Below, in pieces: positions 25,970-35,122 of a stretch of DNA of 64,000 nucleotides. Source of the DNA: JBBIJO01 sp037445895 (lineage in GTDB: Bacteria; Bacteroidota; Ignavibacteria; Kapaibacteriales; UBA2268). The position numbers were made by a program, and so were the translations under genes. Under the pieces are notes generated by a model that saw nothing but the letters and a program-made list of their open reading frames with translations, was not told where the DNA came from and made no database searches. The stretch spans positions 54,923 to 118,922 of the forward strand of contig JBBIJO010000007.1 of NCBI GenBank assembly GCA_037445895.1. Reading direction: 5' to 3'. Position 1 is the stretch's first letter; every line of letters starts with the position of its first letter.

Positions 25970-27676
25970 TTAGTCCACATCAATAATTTTCAAGGAGATT
26001 TTAACTTTCCGCCGCATCAAAAAATCTGTTTCGTCGTTTTCGTTAGCAATGCCTCCTCCTTGGATTTCCCAAACGATGTAGCTCAAATCGTATTCGCCAG
26101 TTTCGGATTTCGAAAGAACTTGTTGTAAATATTTTGCTGTATAATATGCTCGTAATTTGGAAAGAAGGAAGTTGTCCAACTTCGTCCCGCGTCGAACATA
26201 AGTATTCAATAAAGGGTCGTCGACTGTTTCCTCGAAAAACTTTGCATTGTAGGAAATACCTCGTGGATCTGAATAACCGATTATTTGAACAAGCAAGCGT
26301 TTGTTTTGTGGAATACAATTAGTTTGGAAAAGTGATAAATAACTCGAAACTGTGGAAATAATCTTTTGGAAAGCTGTTTCGACATTAGGGACGAAAAGGT
26401 CGTAGGTAACATCCGGCTTTTCGATGAATTTTGTCGAATCGTCTAAACCAACGAGATTGTAATCGAACAGCCTTCGAAGTTGCGCCAGATTATCGTGGGT
26501 AATTGGCTTATAATAGCCAGTAACAAAAAAAGGAATTTGTATTTCCTCGGTCAAATCATTGGTAATATTGAGCGAGATTGCATATTTAACATAAGCTGAA
26601 TCGATGCAAAGGGTTTCGACTTCTTTCGAAAAATACGTCCTTTGATTGCAATCGTTCTGAATTGTAACATTATACTTTTTCTTTGGGGACAGACCGAAAA
26701 TATATTTTCCTTCGGAACCTAGGTATTTTTCTTCGATGATATTTCCATTATTGTCTTGAATAATAATTTTGTCGTGCGAAGTAAATATGTTGGTGTTTTC
26801 CGAAAAATTGAGTTCCAAAATCACCGAAGAACATAAATCGAAGGCATAAATATCGTATCCACCTTCTCCGTTGGGTCGGTTCGAAGCAACGAAAATCTGA
26901 TTTTCGAACACAACAGGAGCGATTTCGTTGACTTCCGAGTTTATCGGGTATGGTAACCGTTTGGGAACACCCCAAGAATTTTTACCAATTTTGTTGGCTT
27001 TATAAATATCGTAATTGTCGGCATTCCAACGAGCAAAATAAAGATTACCTTCGCTGTCCACAAATGGGGTAATTTCGTTCGACTCGGTATTAATTGCAGA
27101 ATCCAAGAATTCGGGATTCGACCAGCTTTCGTTGCCATTTTCCCAAATATGTTGAACCAACATTATATCGGTGCCGCCGTAGTCTCCGTTGCGGTCGGTA
27201 GTGAAAAATATGGACATACCGTCCGAGGAATATCGAGGATGCGATTCAAAACCGATTAAATTGAAACTGCATAGGCTTGGTCTATCGGAATACCCCTTAA
27301 TTGTTCTCTCGAAAGAAAAAACTTTAGAATTGTATTTTTTAGGCTGTATCCCCGAAAAAAGAAATTTGGTAACATTTTTTGCTGAATCGAAATAGAAAGA
27401 GAAAAACGACCCGTTATTCTTTCGATAGTATTTTGGTAATGGAAATTCAGTAGGTTTGGTAAAATGTATTTTATCAAAGCTCGAAGAATAAGCATTAAAT
27501 TTTTGCCCTTCGCTGCGAATAAATGTCAAATTTTTCCCATTGAAATCAATTGGGAACTCATCGCTCTCTGTATTGATGACTTTTAGATTGTATAAAGACT
27601 GTGAAATAGCAGGTATAGTTTGCAGAAAAAGGAAAACAGATACACCCAATCTGGTTAAATGCCTCGATAATTTCAT
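25970..27676 (-). CDS. PD40 propeller plus carboxypeptidase-regulatory-like plus OmpA-like protein (PorE-like)
   Basis: 568 residues. Order: signal peptide (LGVSVFLFLQTIPAIS), a PD40/WD40-like propeller (SSDGMSIFFTTDRNGDYGGTD, VDSEGNLYFARW, NQIFVASNRPNGEGGYDIYAF), a small regulatory-like beta sandwich (IIIQDNNGNIIEE to GLSPKKKYNVTI), then a C-terminal OmpA-like domain with GYSDPRGISYN and LSKLRAYYTAKYL. The Asp and Arg that bind peptidoglycan diaminopimelate in OmpA domains are present, but about 25 extra residues separate the two motifs. This order equals that of the T9SS accessory protein PorE apart from the missing TPR region. It should tether an envelope complex to peptidoglycan. Other PD40-OmpA proteins share part of the plan, so the PorE role is inferred. 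Confidence 0.82.
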   Translation of the reverse strand: MKLSRHLTRLGVSVFLFLQTIPAISQSLYNLKVINTESDEFPIDFNGKNLTFIRSEGQKFNAYSSSFDKIHFTKPTEFPLPKYYRKNNGSFFSFYFDSAKNVTKFLFSGIQPKKYNSKVFSFERTIKGYSDRPSLCSFNLIGFESHPRYSSDGMSIFFTTDRNGDYGGTDIMLVQHIWENGNESWSNPEFLDSAINTESNEITPFVDSEGNLYFARWNADNYDIYKANKIGKNSWGVPKRLPYPINSEVNEIAPVVFENQIFVASNRPNGEGGYDIYAFDLCSSVILELNFSENTNIFTSHDKIIIQDNNGNIIEEKYLGSEGKYIFGLSPKKKYNVTIQNDCNQRTYFSKEVETLCIDSAYVKYAISLNITNDLTEEIQIPFFVTGYYKPITHDNLAQLRRLFDYNLVGLDDSTKFIEKPDVTYDLFVPNVETAFQKIISTVSSYLSLFQTNCIPQNKRLLVQIIGYSDPRGISYNAKFFEETVDDPLLNTYVRRGTKLDNFLLSKLRAYYTAKYLQQVLSKSETGEYDLSYIVWEIQGGGIANENDETDFLMRRKVKISLKIIDVD

Positions 27677-27701
27677 TTTAATAATTAAATATTTAAAATT
27701 T

Positions 27702-27709
27702 CAAAAATA
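27702..27709 (-). promoter_or_regulatory. Promoter -7 element TATTTTTG for the PorE-like gene
   Basis: The minus strand reads TATTTTTG (27709-27702), matching TAnnTTTG, 26 bases before the ATG at 27676. A divergent TAATTTTG for the peptidase gene lies just 22 bases away, so the two promoters sit back to back. Confidence 0.45.
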
Positions 27710-27730
27710 ATGAAATGTTGACGGAATTGG

Positions 27731-27738
27731 TAATTTTG
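27731..27738 (+). promoter_or_regulatory. Promoter -7 element TAATTTTG for the prolyl oligopeptidase operon
   Basis: Exact TAnnTTTG match, 31 bases before the ATG at 27770. It makes the in-frame TTG at 27743 an unlikely start, since that codon would fall at or before the transcription start. Confidence 0.55.
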
Positions 27739-27769
27739 TAATTTGAAAATTTTTCGGTTTAAATGTGAT

Positions 27770-29839
27770 ATGAAAGCATTGTTAGTTTCTATTGCAATAA
27801 TCTATTTGGCTATTGTGCAGTGGGGTATGTCCCAAACAAAATTTTCGCCTCCGCCAACAAAACGGATTTTAACAAGGGACACACTTTACGGAGTTGTAAT
27901 CACGGACTTTTACCGTTGGCTCGAGAACAAAGACAATCCTGAAGTCAAGGAATGGTCGAAAGCACAACATTCCTATACTTTAGACTATATAAATAAATCG
28001 ACCAAACCAATCCCGGGATTGCACGACGAAATTCGCAGTTATTTGGACAGAGACTACATTTCGGCTCCCTATTTTAAAGCAAATCGTGAATTTTTCTTTG
28101 CTCGGAAGAAAGGAGACCAACAAAGCAAACTCTTTACACGTTTAAATGGTAAAGAAAAATTGATTTTCGACCCTATAAAAATTGATTCGAGCGGAAAGAC
28201 GGCTATAAGTAATTTTGCCTTCAACAAAGATGCTAGTAAAGGAGCTATTGGCGTTCAAACTCGCGGCAACGAAATCGTGAAATATTATTTTATAGATACA
28301 AAAACAGGACGAGAATTTGCACCTCCGTTGGATAATGTATATTCTCTTTCTTGGTGCCGCAACGAGCAATATGTTTACGTAACATATCGTTCGGCAGAAG
28401 ACATTAAAAAGCAGGTGCCACTCAAAACATTCTTACATCGGATTGGCGAAGACCCAACGCAGGATAAATTTCTCCTTTCACCGAAAGATGCAAAAGACTT
28501 TGCCACTATCTGGGACGACGAGGATACCGATTTGACATTTACTTCCGAGGGAGATTTCTATTCAAATACCCTAAAAATTCAAAAAGGGAACTCGAATCCT
28601 GTAGTTATATTCCAAAACAATAAGTATCGTGCTTCGCCCTTGGTGCATAATGGCAAAATTTATTTTTTCACAAATTATGAATCTCCAAATTACAAAATTA
28701 TGGTTACCGATTTTGAACATCCGAAGTTCGAGGATTGGAAACCTTTAATTCCAGAAATGGATGTTCCTATGGAAAGTTATTCTGTAACAAGTAATTATAT
28801 TCTCGTCCACGTAAAGCGCGACGTCCTTTCGCAACTCCTTCTCTATTCTCTCGAAGGAAAATTTCTTCAACAATTGAAACTACCTGAACTTGGCAATATT
28901 GGAAGTATGGCATACCACAAAGAAACCAATTCTGTTTATATTAGTTTGATGACTTTCACATCGCCTTCGAAACTATTCAAGTTAGACGGAAAAACTCTAC
29001 AATGGACATTCGTATTTCAAGATAAATCGCCAATCACTACCGATGAAATTGAATCGAAGCAGATGTTCTACACTTCGAAAGACAGCACTCGAGTACCGAT
29101 GTTCATTATTTACAAAAAGGGATTGAAACTCGATGGAAATAATCCGACGTTACTATATGGATATGGTGGTTTTAATGTAGGAATGACACCCCATTATATT
29201 GGTGTAACCGCTTCATTTATTAATCGAGGAGGAGTTTACGCAATTGCGTGTTTACGCGGTGGCGATGAATACGGGGAAAATTGGCATCGACAAGGAATGT
29301 TAAAAAACAAGCAAAATGTTTTCGACGATTTTATTTCTGCAGCCGAGTATTTGATTACCCAAAAATATACAAGCCCGGAGAAACTGGCAATTAAAGGTGG
29401 TAGCAATGGGGGTTTGCTTGTAGGCGCGGTTGTTACACAGAGACCAGACCTTTTTAAAGCCGGTATTTGCGGTGTCCCTTTGCTCGATATGATACGTTAC
29501 CACAAATTTTTGATTGCAAGGTATTGGATTCCAGAATACGGAGACCCCGACAAAGAGGACGATTTCCGCTATTTGTTGAAGTATTCCCCATATCATAATG
29601 TTCGTATCGGGCTAAATACCCCAACCTTGTTAATTAAAGCGGGGGAAAACGATACTCGAGTCGACCCTCTTCACGCTAAAAAATTTGCGGCATTGTTGCA
29701 AAATTTAGAATGGCAAACCAACCCTATCCTGCTTTATATTGATTTCGAAAGTGGACACGGCTCCGGTCAATCCATCGAACAGCAAGTAAATAACATCGAA
29801 ATCGAGTGGCAATGGCTAATGAATCAGCTTGGAATGTAA
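27770..29839 (+). CDS. Prolyl oligopeptidase family protein (S9A), exported
   Basis: 689 residues from the ATG at 27770. A signal-like hydrophobic start (ALLVSIAIIYLAIVQWGMSQ) is followed by a short N-terminal segment (TDFYRWLENKDNPEVKEW), a seven-bladed propeller, and an alpha/beta-hydrolase domain. The catalytic Ser lies in KGGSNGGLLVGA, the Asp in KAGENDTRVDPLHA and the His in DFESGHGSG. The family cuts short peptides after proline; the propeller filters out folded proteins. The signal suggests the periplasm. It begins a run of close or overlapping plus-strand genes (LigA, membrane protein, small protein, OsmC) likely transcribed together from the promoter at 27731. Confidence 0.94.
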   Translation: MKALLVSIAIIYLAIVQWGMSQTKFSPPPTKRILTRDTLYGVVITDFYRWLENKDNPEVKEWSKAQHSYTLDYINKSTKPIPGLHDEIRSYLDRDYISAPYFKANREFFFARKKGDQQSKLFTRLNGKEKLIFDPIKIDSSGKTAISNFAFNKDASKGAIGVQTRGNEIVKYYFIDTKTGREFAPPLDNVYSLSWCRNEQYVYVTYRSAEDIKKQVPLKTFLHRIGEDPTQDKFLLSPKDAKDFATIWDDEDTDLTFTSEGDFYSNTLKIQKGNSNPVVIFQNNKYRASPLVHNGKIYFFTNYESPNYKIMVTDFEHPKFEDWKPLIPEMDVPMESYSVTSNYILVHVKRDVLSQLLLYSLEGKFLQQLKLPELGNIGSMAYHKETNSVYISLMTFTSPSKLFKLDGKTLQWTFVFQDKSPITTDEIESKQMFYTSKDSTRVPMFIIYKKGLKLDGNNPTLLYGYGGFNVGMTPHYIGVTASFINRGGVYAIACLRGGDEYGENWHRQGMLKNKQNVFDDFISAAEYLITQKYTSPEKLAIKGGSNGGLLVGAVVTQRPDLFKAGICGVPLLDMIRYHKFLIARYWIPEYGDPDKEDDFRYLLKYSPYHNVRIGLNTPTLLIKAGENDTRVDPLHAKKFAALLQNLEWQTNPILLYIDFESGHGSGQSIEQQVNNIEIEWQWLMNQLGM

Positions 29840-29856
29840 AACTTAGCAATGTAACA

Positions 29857-31944
29857 ATGGAAATTCAGCAGTTAATTAAAAAATACTTATCGATTACAGA
29901 GCCAAAAGAGAAAATTAACTGCCTGCGCGAAATAATTAATATTTGCGACTACTATTACTATATTGAAGACCAAAGTATAATCCCCGACAGAGAATACGAC
30001 AAGCTTTTCTCGGAACTAATTGAATTAGAAAAACAATATCCACATCTTGTTTCCCTAGATTCTCCGACTCAAAGAGTAGGGGGAGAACCATTAAAATACT
30101 TCGAAAGTGTTCAACACCGTAAACAAATGCTTTCGCTATCGAACACCTATTCGTTCGAAGAAGTGCGCGATTTCGACCGTCGGGTGCGTGAACTCGTCGA
30201 AGGCAAGCAAGTGGAATATTTTGTCGAATTAAAGTTCGACGGAGTTGCTATCAGCTTGCATTACGAAGATTTACGACTCAATCTTGGCGTAACCCGTGGC
30301 GACGGTTTTTCGGGTGATAATGTAACTCAAAATATTCGAACGATTAAAAATTTACCCCTCAAAGCAAAAGAAGTTCAATACAACGGCAAACCAATTAGGA
30401 ATTTCGAGGTTCGCGGGGAAGTTTATATGTTCGAAAACGATTTTCTTCGGATTAATCAAAAACGTCTATCGAATGGAGAAAAAACCTATGCAAATCCAAG
30501 GAATCTGACTTCGGGAACTTTGAAATTGCTCGACCCAAAACAAGTTGCCGAACGTCCATTGCGTATTGTTTGCTATTACCTCGATACAAATGACGTTGTT
30601 CTTCGCTCGCAAAGCGAAAATATGGAATTATTGAATTCGATGGGGTTTCCTGTGTCAAAATATTCAGGACTATGCAAGGATATCGATGAAGTTTTCAATT
30701 TCATAAAAGAATGGGAAGCTAAAAAAGAAAAACTACCTTTCCAAATAGATGGAATAGTCATAAAGGTAAATTCATTAGAGCAACAGGAGCGACTTGGGAC
30801 TGTTGCTCGCTCCCCGCGTTGGGCTGTTGCATACAAATATGAAGCAGAAAAAGCCGAAACCGTCTTGAAAGGAATATTGTTTCAGGTCGGTCGAACCGGG
30901 GTTGTTACTCCAGTCGCACAATTGGAACCCGTATTTCTTGCAGGCTCGACCATTAGCCGTGCAACGTTACATAATGCAGATTATATCGAAGAACTTGATC
31001 TGCGTATTGGCGACACCGTGATTATCGAAAAAGGAGGCGAAGTAATACCCAAAGTTACAGGGGTCGTACTCGAAAAACGTTTGCCCGATTCGATAAAATT
31101 TGTTTTCCCCGAACATTGTGATTGCGGTTTAGAAGGTAGGTTAGTTCGGCCTACTGGCGAAGTTGCTTATTATTGCGAACACCCTGAATGTCCTTGGCAA
31201 TTGCGTCGCAGGATAGAACATTTCGTTACTCGGGATGCAATGGACATCGAGGGGATGGGAGAAAAAGTTATCGACCAATTGGTTTCTATGGGATATTTAA
31301 AAAATATTGCTTCAATTTATGGACTAAAAAACCATCGCGATGAACTTATTGCTTTGGAGAGATGGGGAGATAAGAAAGTTGATAATCTTTTGCAAGCAAT
31401 CGAAGAGAGCAAAAAACGACAACTACACAGACTTATTTTTGGACTTGGAATTAGATTTATCGGCATTGGAGCTGCAAAACTACTTGCTCGTCATTTCAAA
31501 ACATTAGATAGAATATTGGCGGCGACCAAAGAAGAATTACTTTCAATTTATGAAATTGGCGAAAGAATGGCACAATCGATTGTGGACTTTTTCAACGATG
31601 AAAAAGAGCTTGCAATTATTCAGCAATTGAAGCAGTTTGGATTAAATACCGTCGAAGAAATTAGCGAAGAAGTTGCTAAACCGCTCGATGGCTTAACATT
31701 TGTCCTGACCGGTGAACTCCGAGGCTTCACTCGCGGCGAAATGAAAGCAAAAATTGAATCTCTCGGCGGCAAAGTTGCTGGAAGCGTAAGCAAAAAAACG
31801 AACTACGTCGTGGTTGGCGAAAACCCTGGCTCGAAATACACAGAGGCATTAAAATTAGGAATAGAAATCCTTCGCGAAGATGACATTATGAAAATAATTG
31901 AACAAAAGACAATAAATACTTTCGACAAAGGAAAATTGTTTTAG
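29857..31944 (+). CDS. ligA: NAD-dependent DNA ligase LigA
   Basis: 695 residues from ATG 29857, 17 bases after the peptidase stop; in-frame starts from 29806 would overlap that gene and add non-family residues. Order: domain Ia (ending YIEDQSIIPDREYDKL), adenylation domain with the nucleophile Lys 126 in ELKFDGVAIS, OB fold, four-Cys zinc finger, helix-hairpin-helix repeats (DAMDIEGMGEKVIDQLV, IGIGAAKLLARHF, LLSIYEIGERMAQSIVDF) and a C-terminal BRCT domain (FVLTGELRGFTRGEM). It seals nicks in DNA during replication and repair using NAD+. The zinc finger opens with CxC (HCDCG) instead of the usual CxxC, a small oddity. An essential chromosomal gene. Confidence 0.97.
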   Translation: MEIQQLIKKYLSITEPKEKINCLREIINICDYYYYIEDQSIIPDREYDKLFSELIELEKQYPHLVSLDSPTQRVGGEPLKYFESVQHRKQMLSLSNTYSFEEVRDFDRRVRELVEGKQVEYFVELKFDGVAISLHYEDLRLNLGVTRGDGFSGDNVTQNIRTIKNLPLKAKEVQYNGKPIRNFEVRGEVYMFENDFLRINQKRLSNGEKTYANPRNLTSGTLKLLDPKQVAERPLRIVCYYLDTNDVVLRSQSENMELLNSMGFPVSKYSGLCKDIDEVFNFIKEWEAKKEKLPFQIDGIVIKVNSLEQQERLGTVARSPRWAVAYKYEAEKAETVLKGILFQVGRTGVVTPVAQLEPVFLAGSTISRATLHNADYIEELDLRIGDTVIIEKGGEVIPKVTGVVLEKRLPDSIKFVFPEHCDCGLEGRLVRPTGEVAYYCEHPECPWQLRRRIEHFVTRDAMDIEGMGEKVIDQLVSMGYLKNIASIYGLKNHRDELIALERWGDKKVDNLLQAIEESKKRQLHRLIFGLGIRFIGIGAAKLLARHFKTLDRILAATKEELLSIYEIGERMAQSIVDFFNDEKELAIIQQLKQFGLNTVEEISEEVAKPLDGLTFVLTGELRGFTRGEMKAKIESLGGKVAGSVSKKTNYVVVGENPGSKYTEALKLGIEILREDDIMKIIEQKTINTFDKGKLF

Positions 31945-31946
31945 AT

Positions 31947-32492
31947 ATGGTGGCGTTTATGGAGTTAACAAGATTAAAAAAATTTCTAGTTTCGTTGTGG
32001 TTTGTTGGGATTGTGCTTTGGATTGGTGGTTCTTTGGTTCGATATATCATTGCTTACGATATTTTCGAACCTGGGACACAACTCGAATTAAAAAAGAATC
32101 TTGCTGAGCAAGAAATACTTCTTGGAGTCCGCCATTTTGCAATTGGCACTGCATACACAGCATCTGGATTTATTGTTGCACTTATTTGCTGGATTGTTCT
32201 TTTGCCTTCGATAGCAAAAAAGTTTAAGGCGAATGGATGGTTGTTGATGAGTTCTGTGCTGTTTGCCATTGCTTCGGTGTTCGAACTAATATTACTTTAT
32301 ATGGATATTCGACTTTCGACTTATATTTTTTGGAATTTCCCAATAACTTTTAACTCTTACGAGATTCAAACATTTTTTTACAAAAGACTTAAAAATTTGA
32401 GTTTTATGTTTGTTTACAATTGGTTGTCGATTGTTACGATTTTATTCTTTATCGTTTTTAAGCCATTAACTAAAAAAGGCGATGAAAACTAA
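31947..32492 (+). CDS. Four-helix membrane protein, unknown function
   Basis: 181 residues with four clear transmembrane segments: FLVSLWFVGIVLWIGGSLV, ASGFIVALICWIVLLP, LLMSSVLFAIASVFELILLY and FVYNWLSIVTILFFIVF. The short charged N-terminus (ELTRLKKF) and tail (KPLTKKGDEN) suggest both ends are cytoplasmic. It resembles small DUF-type inner-membrane proteins of Bacteroidota/Chlorobiota, but I do not recognise a named family. The ATG at 31947 follows the ligase stop by two bases; Met 5 (31959) is an alternative. Its last 11 bases overlap the next gene, so translation is coupled. Confidence 0.75.
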   Translation: MVAFMELTRLKKFLVSLWFVGIVLWIGGSLVRYIIAYDIFEPGTQLELKKNLAEQEILLGVRHFAIGTAYTASGFIVALICWIVLLPSIAKKFKANGWLLMSSVLFAIASVFELILLYMDIRLSTYIFWNFPITFNSYEIQTFFYKRLKNLSFMFVYNWLSIVTILFFIVFKPLTKKGDEN

Positions 32493-32778
32493 AGCATTTT
32501 ATGCAGAGTTGTTAGAAATTGCTCGTTCGGTAGGATTTTCCATAAAAAGGGACAATGGGAGTTTCCGTGGAGGAGCTTGTTTGCTCTACGATGAAAAGAT
32601 TATACTCTTGAATAAAAACGTGCCTTTGGAAACCCACATCAATGTCGTTGCAAATGCAATTGCTCCTTATGTCGGCGAAATCTTCGTTAAACCAAAGATT
32701 CGGGAACTTATTGAAAAAGAAATAGACAAGGGTTTAAATAACCCTATAGAAATAATTATTAGAAACCAGGAGGAATAA
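32482..32778 (+). CDS. Small conserved-looking protein, unknown function
   Basis: 98 residues, soluble and probably cytoplasmic. It has a mixed helix-strand pattern with the stretch RDNGSFRGGACLLYDEKIILLN followed by helices rich in charged residues. It looks like a compact alpha/beta domain, and the GSFRGGAC segment with a single Cys may be functional, but I do not recognise the family. It is bound tightly into the operon: it starts 11 bases inside the membrane protein gene and its stop is directly followed by the ATG of the OsmC gene, with AGGAGG inside its last codons serving that gene. Confidence 0.7.
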   Translation: MKTKAFYAELLEIARSVGFSIKRDNGSFRGGACLLYDEKIILLNKNVPLETHINVVANAIAPYVGEIFVKPKIRELIEKEIDKGLNNPIEIIIRNQEE

Positions 32779-33201
32779 ATGGAAATTAATCTTCGGCTCG
32801 ACCGAAATATGCGAATTGTTGCTACCAACAAATTAGGCTTAGAAACAGTGTTTGACACCCATCCAGACGTTGGCGGCGAAGACACAGCACCAACACCGAT
32901 GGAAGTGGCTCTAATGTCGCTCGGTGCTTGCACATTTATGGATGTCGTTAGTATCGTTCGAAAGAAGCGAAAAACTGTTGCCGGGATGAGTATAAAAATA
33001 ATAGCCGAACGTGCGAAGGAACATCCGAAGGTATATACGAAAGCACACCTGACTTACGAGTTAATTAGTCCAGACACAGAAATCCAAGATTTAAACCGCG
33101 CAATTGAGCTATCGCAAACGAAATATTGCAGTGTTTCTGCAATGTTCAAGCAAGCCGGTTGCAAAGTTACCTGGGAGGCGATTTTGAAACGAGCAGAGTA
33201 A
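32779..33201 (+). CDS. OsmC/Ohr family protein
   Basis: 140 residues with the OsmC fold: N-terminal strands, the central helix carrying the peroxidatic cysteine (MSLGACTFMDVVSIVRKKR) and the second cysteine late in the protein (SQTKYCSVSAMFKQAGCKVTW). OsmC-type enzymes reduce organic hydroperoxides with thiol partners and are cytoplasmic. Some members of this YhfA/OsmC branch have unclear substrates. The start codon abuts the previous stop and is preceded by AGGAGG with a 6-base spacer, among the best ribosome binding sites in the window. The gene ends 9 bases before the convergent asd gene with no room for a separate terminator. Confidence 0.9.
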   Translation: MEINLRLDRNMRIVATNKLGLETVFDTHPDVGGEDTAPTPMEVALMSLGACTFMDVVSIVRKKRKTVAGMSIKIIAERAKEHPKVYTKAHLTYELISPDTEIQDLNRAIELSQTKYCSVSAMFKQAGCKVTWEAILKRAE

Positions 33202-33210
33202 TCCCGAATA

Positions 33211-34236
33211 TTATTTCCGTTTCCTCAATCTAAACAATAGTTCCGGGGTTTCTTTATAGATTTTTTCAAGTATTTGGATAGCATTCGAAGCTGCACCCTT
33301 GCGGACGTTATCGGCAACAACCCAAAGCAGGAGACCGTTTTTTACCGAAGGATTTCGGCGAATTCGCCCAATGTAAACTATATCTGTATCTTGCGCTCGA
33401 AGCGGAGTCGGGTATTCTTCCTTTTCTGGTTCATCAATGACTTCGATACCTTCCGATTCCGAAAGAATTTTTTCGAGCTTTTCCAAGTCGAATGGAGTTC
33501 GAGTTTCTATCGAAACTGCTTCGCTATGCCCTACCATAACAGGAATACGGACACAGGTAGCCGAAATCGGAAGCTTCGGTAAGCCCAGTATTTTCCTCGT
33601 TTCGTTTATAACCTTTGTTTCCTCCTCGCTCGCCTCGTATTTCCCGGGTATTGAATGGAAAATAGTGTTAAACGCTATTGGATGCTTGGATAGTATTGGT
33701 TCGGTTCCTTTTTTTTCGATTTCATTCAATAATTTTTTTATGCCCTTTTGGCCTGCCCCGCTTATTGCTTGGTAGGTTGCTACTTCCACTCGTTTAAGCC
33801 CGTAATTTCGATGAATTGGATTTAAAGCAACAACCAATTGAATTGTCGAGCAATTAGGATTAGCAATAATTCCTTTATGCTTTTCTACAGCTTCGAAATT
33901 AACTTCGGGAACAACCAAAGGAACTTCGGGATTCATTCTCCAATAACTCCCATTGTCGATAACCAAACATCCCCGTTCGACTGCTAATGGAGCATAAGTT
34001 TTGCTTGCCTCTTTGCCTGCGGAAAATAATGCAACATCGAACCAAGAAAAATTGGCAGTTTGAATGTCTTCGACTGTGAGTTTCCTTTTTTTGAAAGGTA
34101 AATAAGTTCCTGCACTGCGAGAGGTTGCAAACAAGGAAATAGAACCGATGGGTAGAGTCGATTCTTCGAGAATTTTTAGGAATGTTCGTCCAACTAACCC
34201 CGTTGCACCAACAATTGCAATTTTTAATGATTTCAT
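33211..34236 (-). CDS. asd: Aspartate-semialdehyde dehydrogenase
   Basis: 341 residues from the ATG at 34236. The NADP-binding loop is VGATGLVGRTFL at the N-terminus, and the catalytic cysteine is Cys 129 in NPNCSTIQ. GAGQKG and the conserved active-site stretches (RIPVMVGHSE) are also present. Asd reduces aspartyl phosphate to aspartate semialdehyde, the branch point to lysine, diaminopimelate, threonine and methionine. The start was chosen because it begins the Rossmann strand (KIAIVGATG) and because ATGA at 34233-34236 overlaps the stop of the ymdB-like gene by four bases, showing translational coupling. Longer in-frame starts would run into that gene without family homology. Confidence 0.95.
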   Translation of the reverse strand: MKSLKIAIVGATGLVGRTFLKILEESTLPIGSISLFATSRSAGTYLPFKKRKLTVEDIQTANFSWFDVALFSAGKEASKTYAPLAVERGCLVIDNGSYWRMNPEVPLVVPEVNFEAVEKHKGIIANPNCSTIQLVVALNPIHRNYGLKRVEVATYQAISGAGQKGIKKLLNEIEKKGTEPILSKHPIAFNTIFHSIPGKYEASEEETKVINETRKILGLPKLPISATCVRIPVMVGHSEAVSIETRTPFDLEKLEKILSESEGIEVIDEPEKEEYPTPLRAQDTDIVYIGRIRRNPSVKNGLLLWVVADNVRKGAASNAIQILEKIYKETPELLFRLRKRK

Positions 34237-35060
34237 ATTGTCTCTTCTGTTTTGTATTTTTTTGTGAATTCTGGATAAAATACTTTTTCGATTGCAATAC
34301 ATTTCCCATTGCTTGGGTTGATTTCGAGCAAAACCCCAGCTAAATGAATGTCGTCGGTTGCAGGCATAAATTTATGCGGGGTTTGTAGAATAAAACGCCG
34401 CAAAGCAATCTCGTATTTCATACCAAGAACAGAATCATACGGACCCGTCATCCCGACGTCGGAGATGTAGGCAGTCCCATTTGGAAGAATCTTTTCGTCC
34501 GAAGTTTGAATATGCGTATGAGTTCCAATTACCGCCGAAACACGTCCATCGAGATAACGGCCAAGAGTAATTTTTTCCGCTGTTGCTTCGGCGTGGAAAT
34601 CGACCACAATAATTTTCGCTTTGTTTTGCAAATCGGCAAGAGCTTTGTCGGCACTCCTAAAAGGGCAATCTATTGTTTGCATAAATGTTCTCCCTTGCAA
34701 ATTGACTACGGCAATAGGGATATTATCGTCGGTATGATATACATTATAACCTAACCCGGGATTGCCCGCTGGATAATTCAAAGGTCGAAGAATTTTTAAG
34801 TTCGTTGCAAGCAATGGCCTCGATTTCCAATTATCCCAAATGTGGTTGCCCGTTGTTAACGTATCGAAACCGGCAGAAAAAAGCTGTTCGGCAATTTCGT
34901 CGGTCAAACCTTTGCCTTGTGCTGCGTTTTCGGCATTTCCAATAACAAAATCGGGATGAAATTTCTCGAGAAAGAACGGGAAAAAGTTCGATATAGCAAA
35001 GAGCCCTGCTTCTCCAAAAATATCCCCTACAAAAAATATTTTTACGGTTCCGTTTTTCAA
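34233..35060 (-). CDS. YmdB/TIGR00282-family metallophosphoesterase
   Basis: About 275 residues if TTG 35060 is the start. The metal-binding motifs are those of the YmdB family: VGDIFGEAG, IGNAENAAQGKG, TTGNHIWDN, VDFHAEATAEK and IGTHTHIQTSD. These di-metal enzymes act as cyclic-nucleotide or 2',3'-cyclic phosphodiesterases; cytoplasmic. No ATG lies near the family's usual N-terminus, and the in-frame ATG at 35213 would overlap the adenosyltransferase gene. A TAAATTTG promoter word on the minus strand (35070-35063) ends 3 bases before the TTG, so the message may be leaderless. It overlaps the start of asd by 4 bases. Confidence 0.88.
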   Translation of the reverse strand: MKNGTVKIFFVGDIFGEAGLFAISNFFPFFLEKFHPDFVIGNAENAAQGKGLTDEIAEQLFSAGFDTLTTGNHIWDNWKSRPLLATNLKILRPLNYPAGNPGLGYNVYHTDDNIPIAVVNLQGRTFMQTIDCPFRSADKALADLQNKAKIIVVDFHAEATAEKITLGRYLDGRVSAVIGTHTHIQTSDEKILPNGTAYISDVGMTGPYDSVLGMKYEIALRRFILQTPHKFMPATDDIHLAGVLLEINPSNGKCIAIEKVFYPEFTKKYKTEETI

Positions 35061-35062
35061 TT

Positions 35063-35070
35063 CAAATTTA
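35063..35070 (-). promoter_or_regulatory. Promoter -7 element TAAATTTG for ymdB-like/asd
   Basis: The minus strand reads TAAATTTG, matching TAnnTTTG, with a TTG 15 bases upstream (35088-35086). It ends 3 bases before the TTG start codon at 35060, suggesting leaderless translation. Confidence 0.45.
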
Positions 35071-35122
35071 TTTGTTAAAAATTTGCAATTTAGTAAAAAA
35101 TAAAAAGACATTTGGGGTAATA

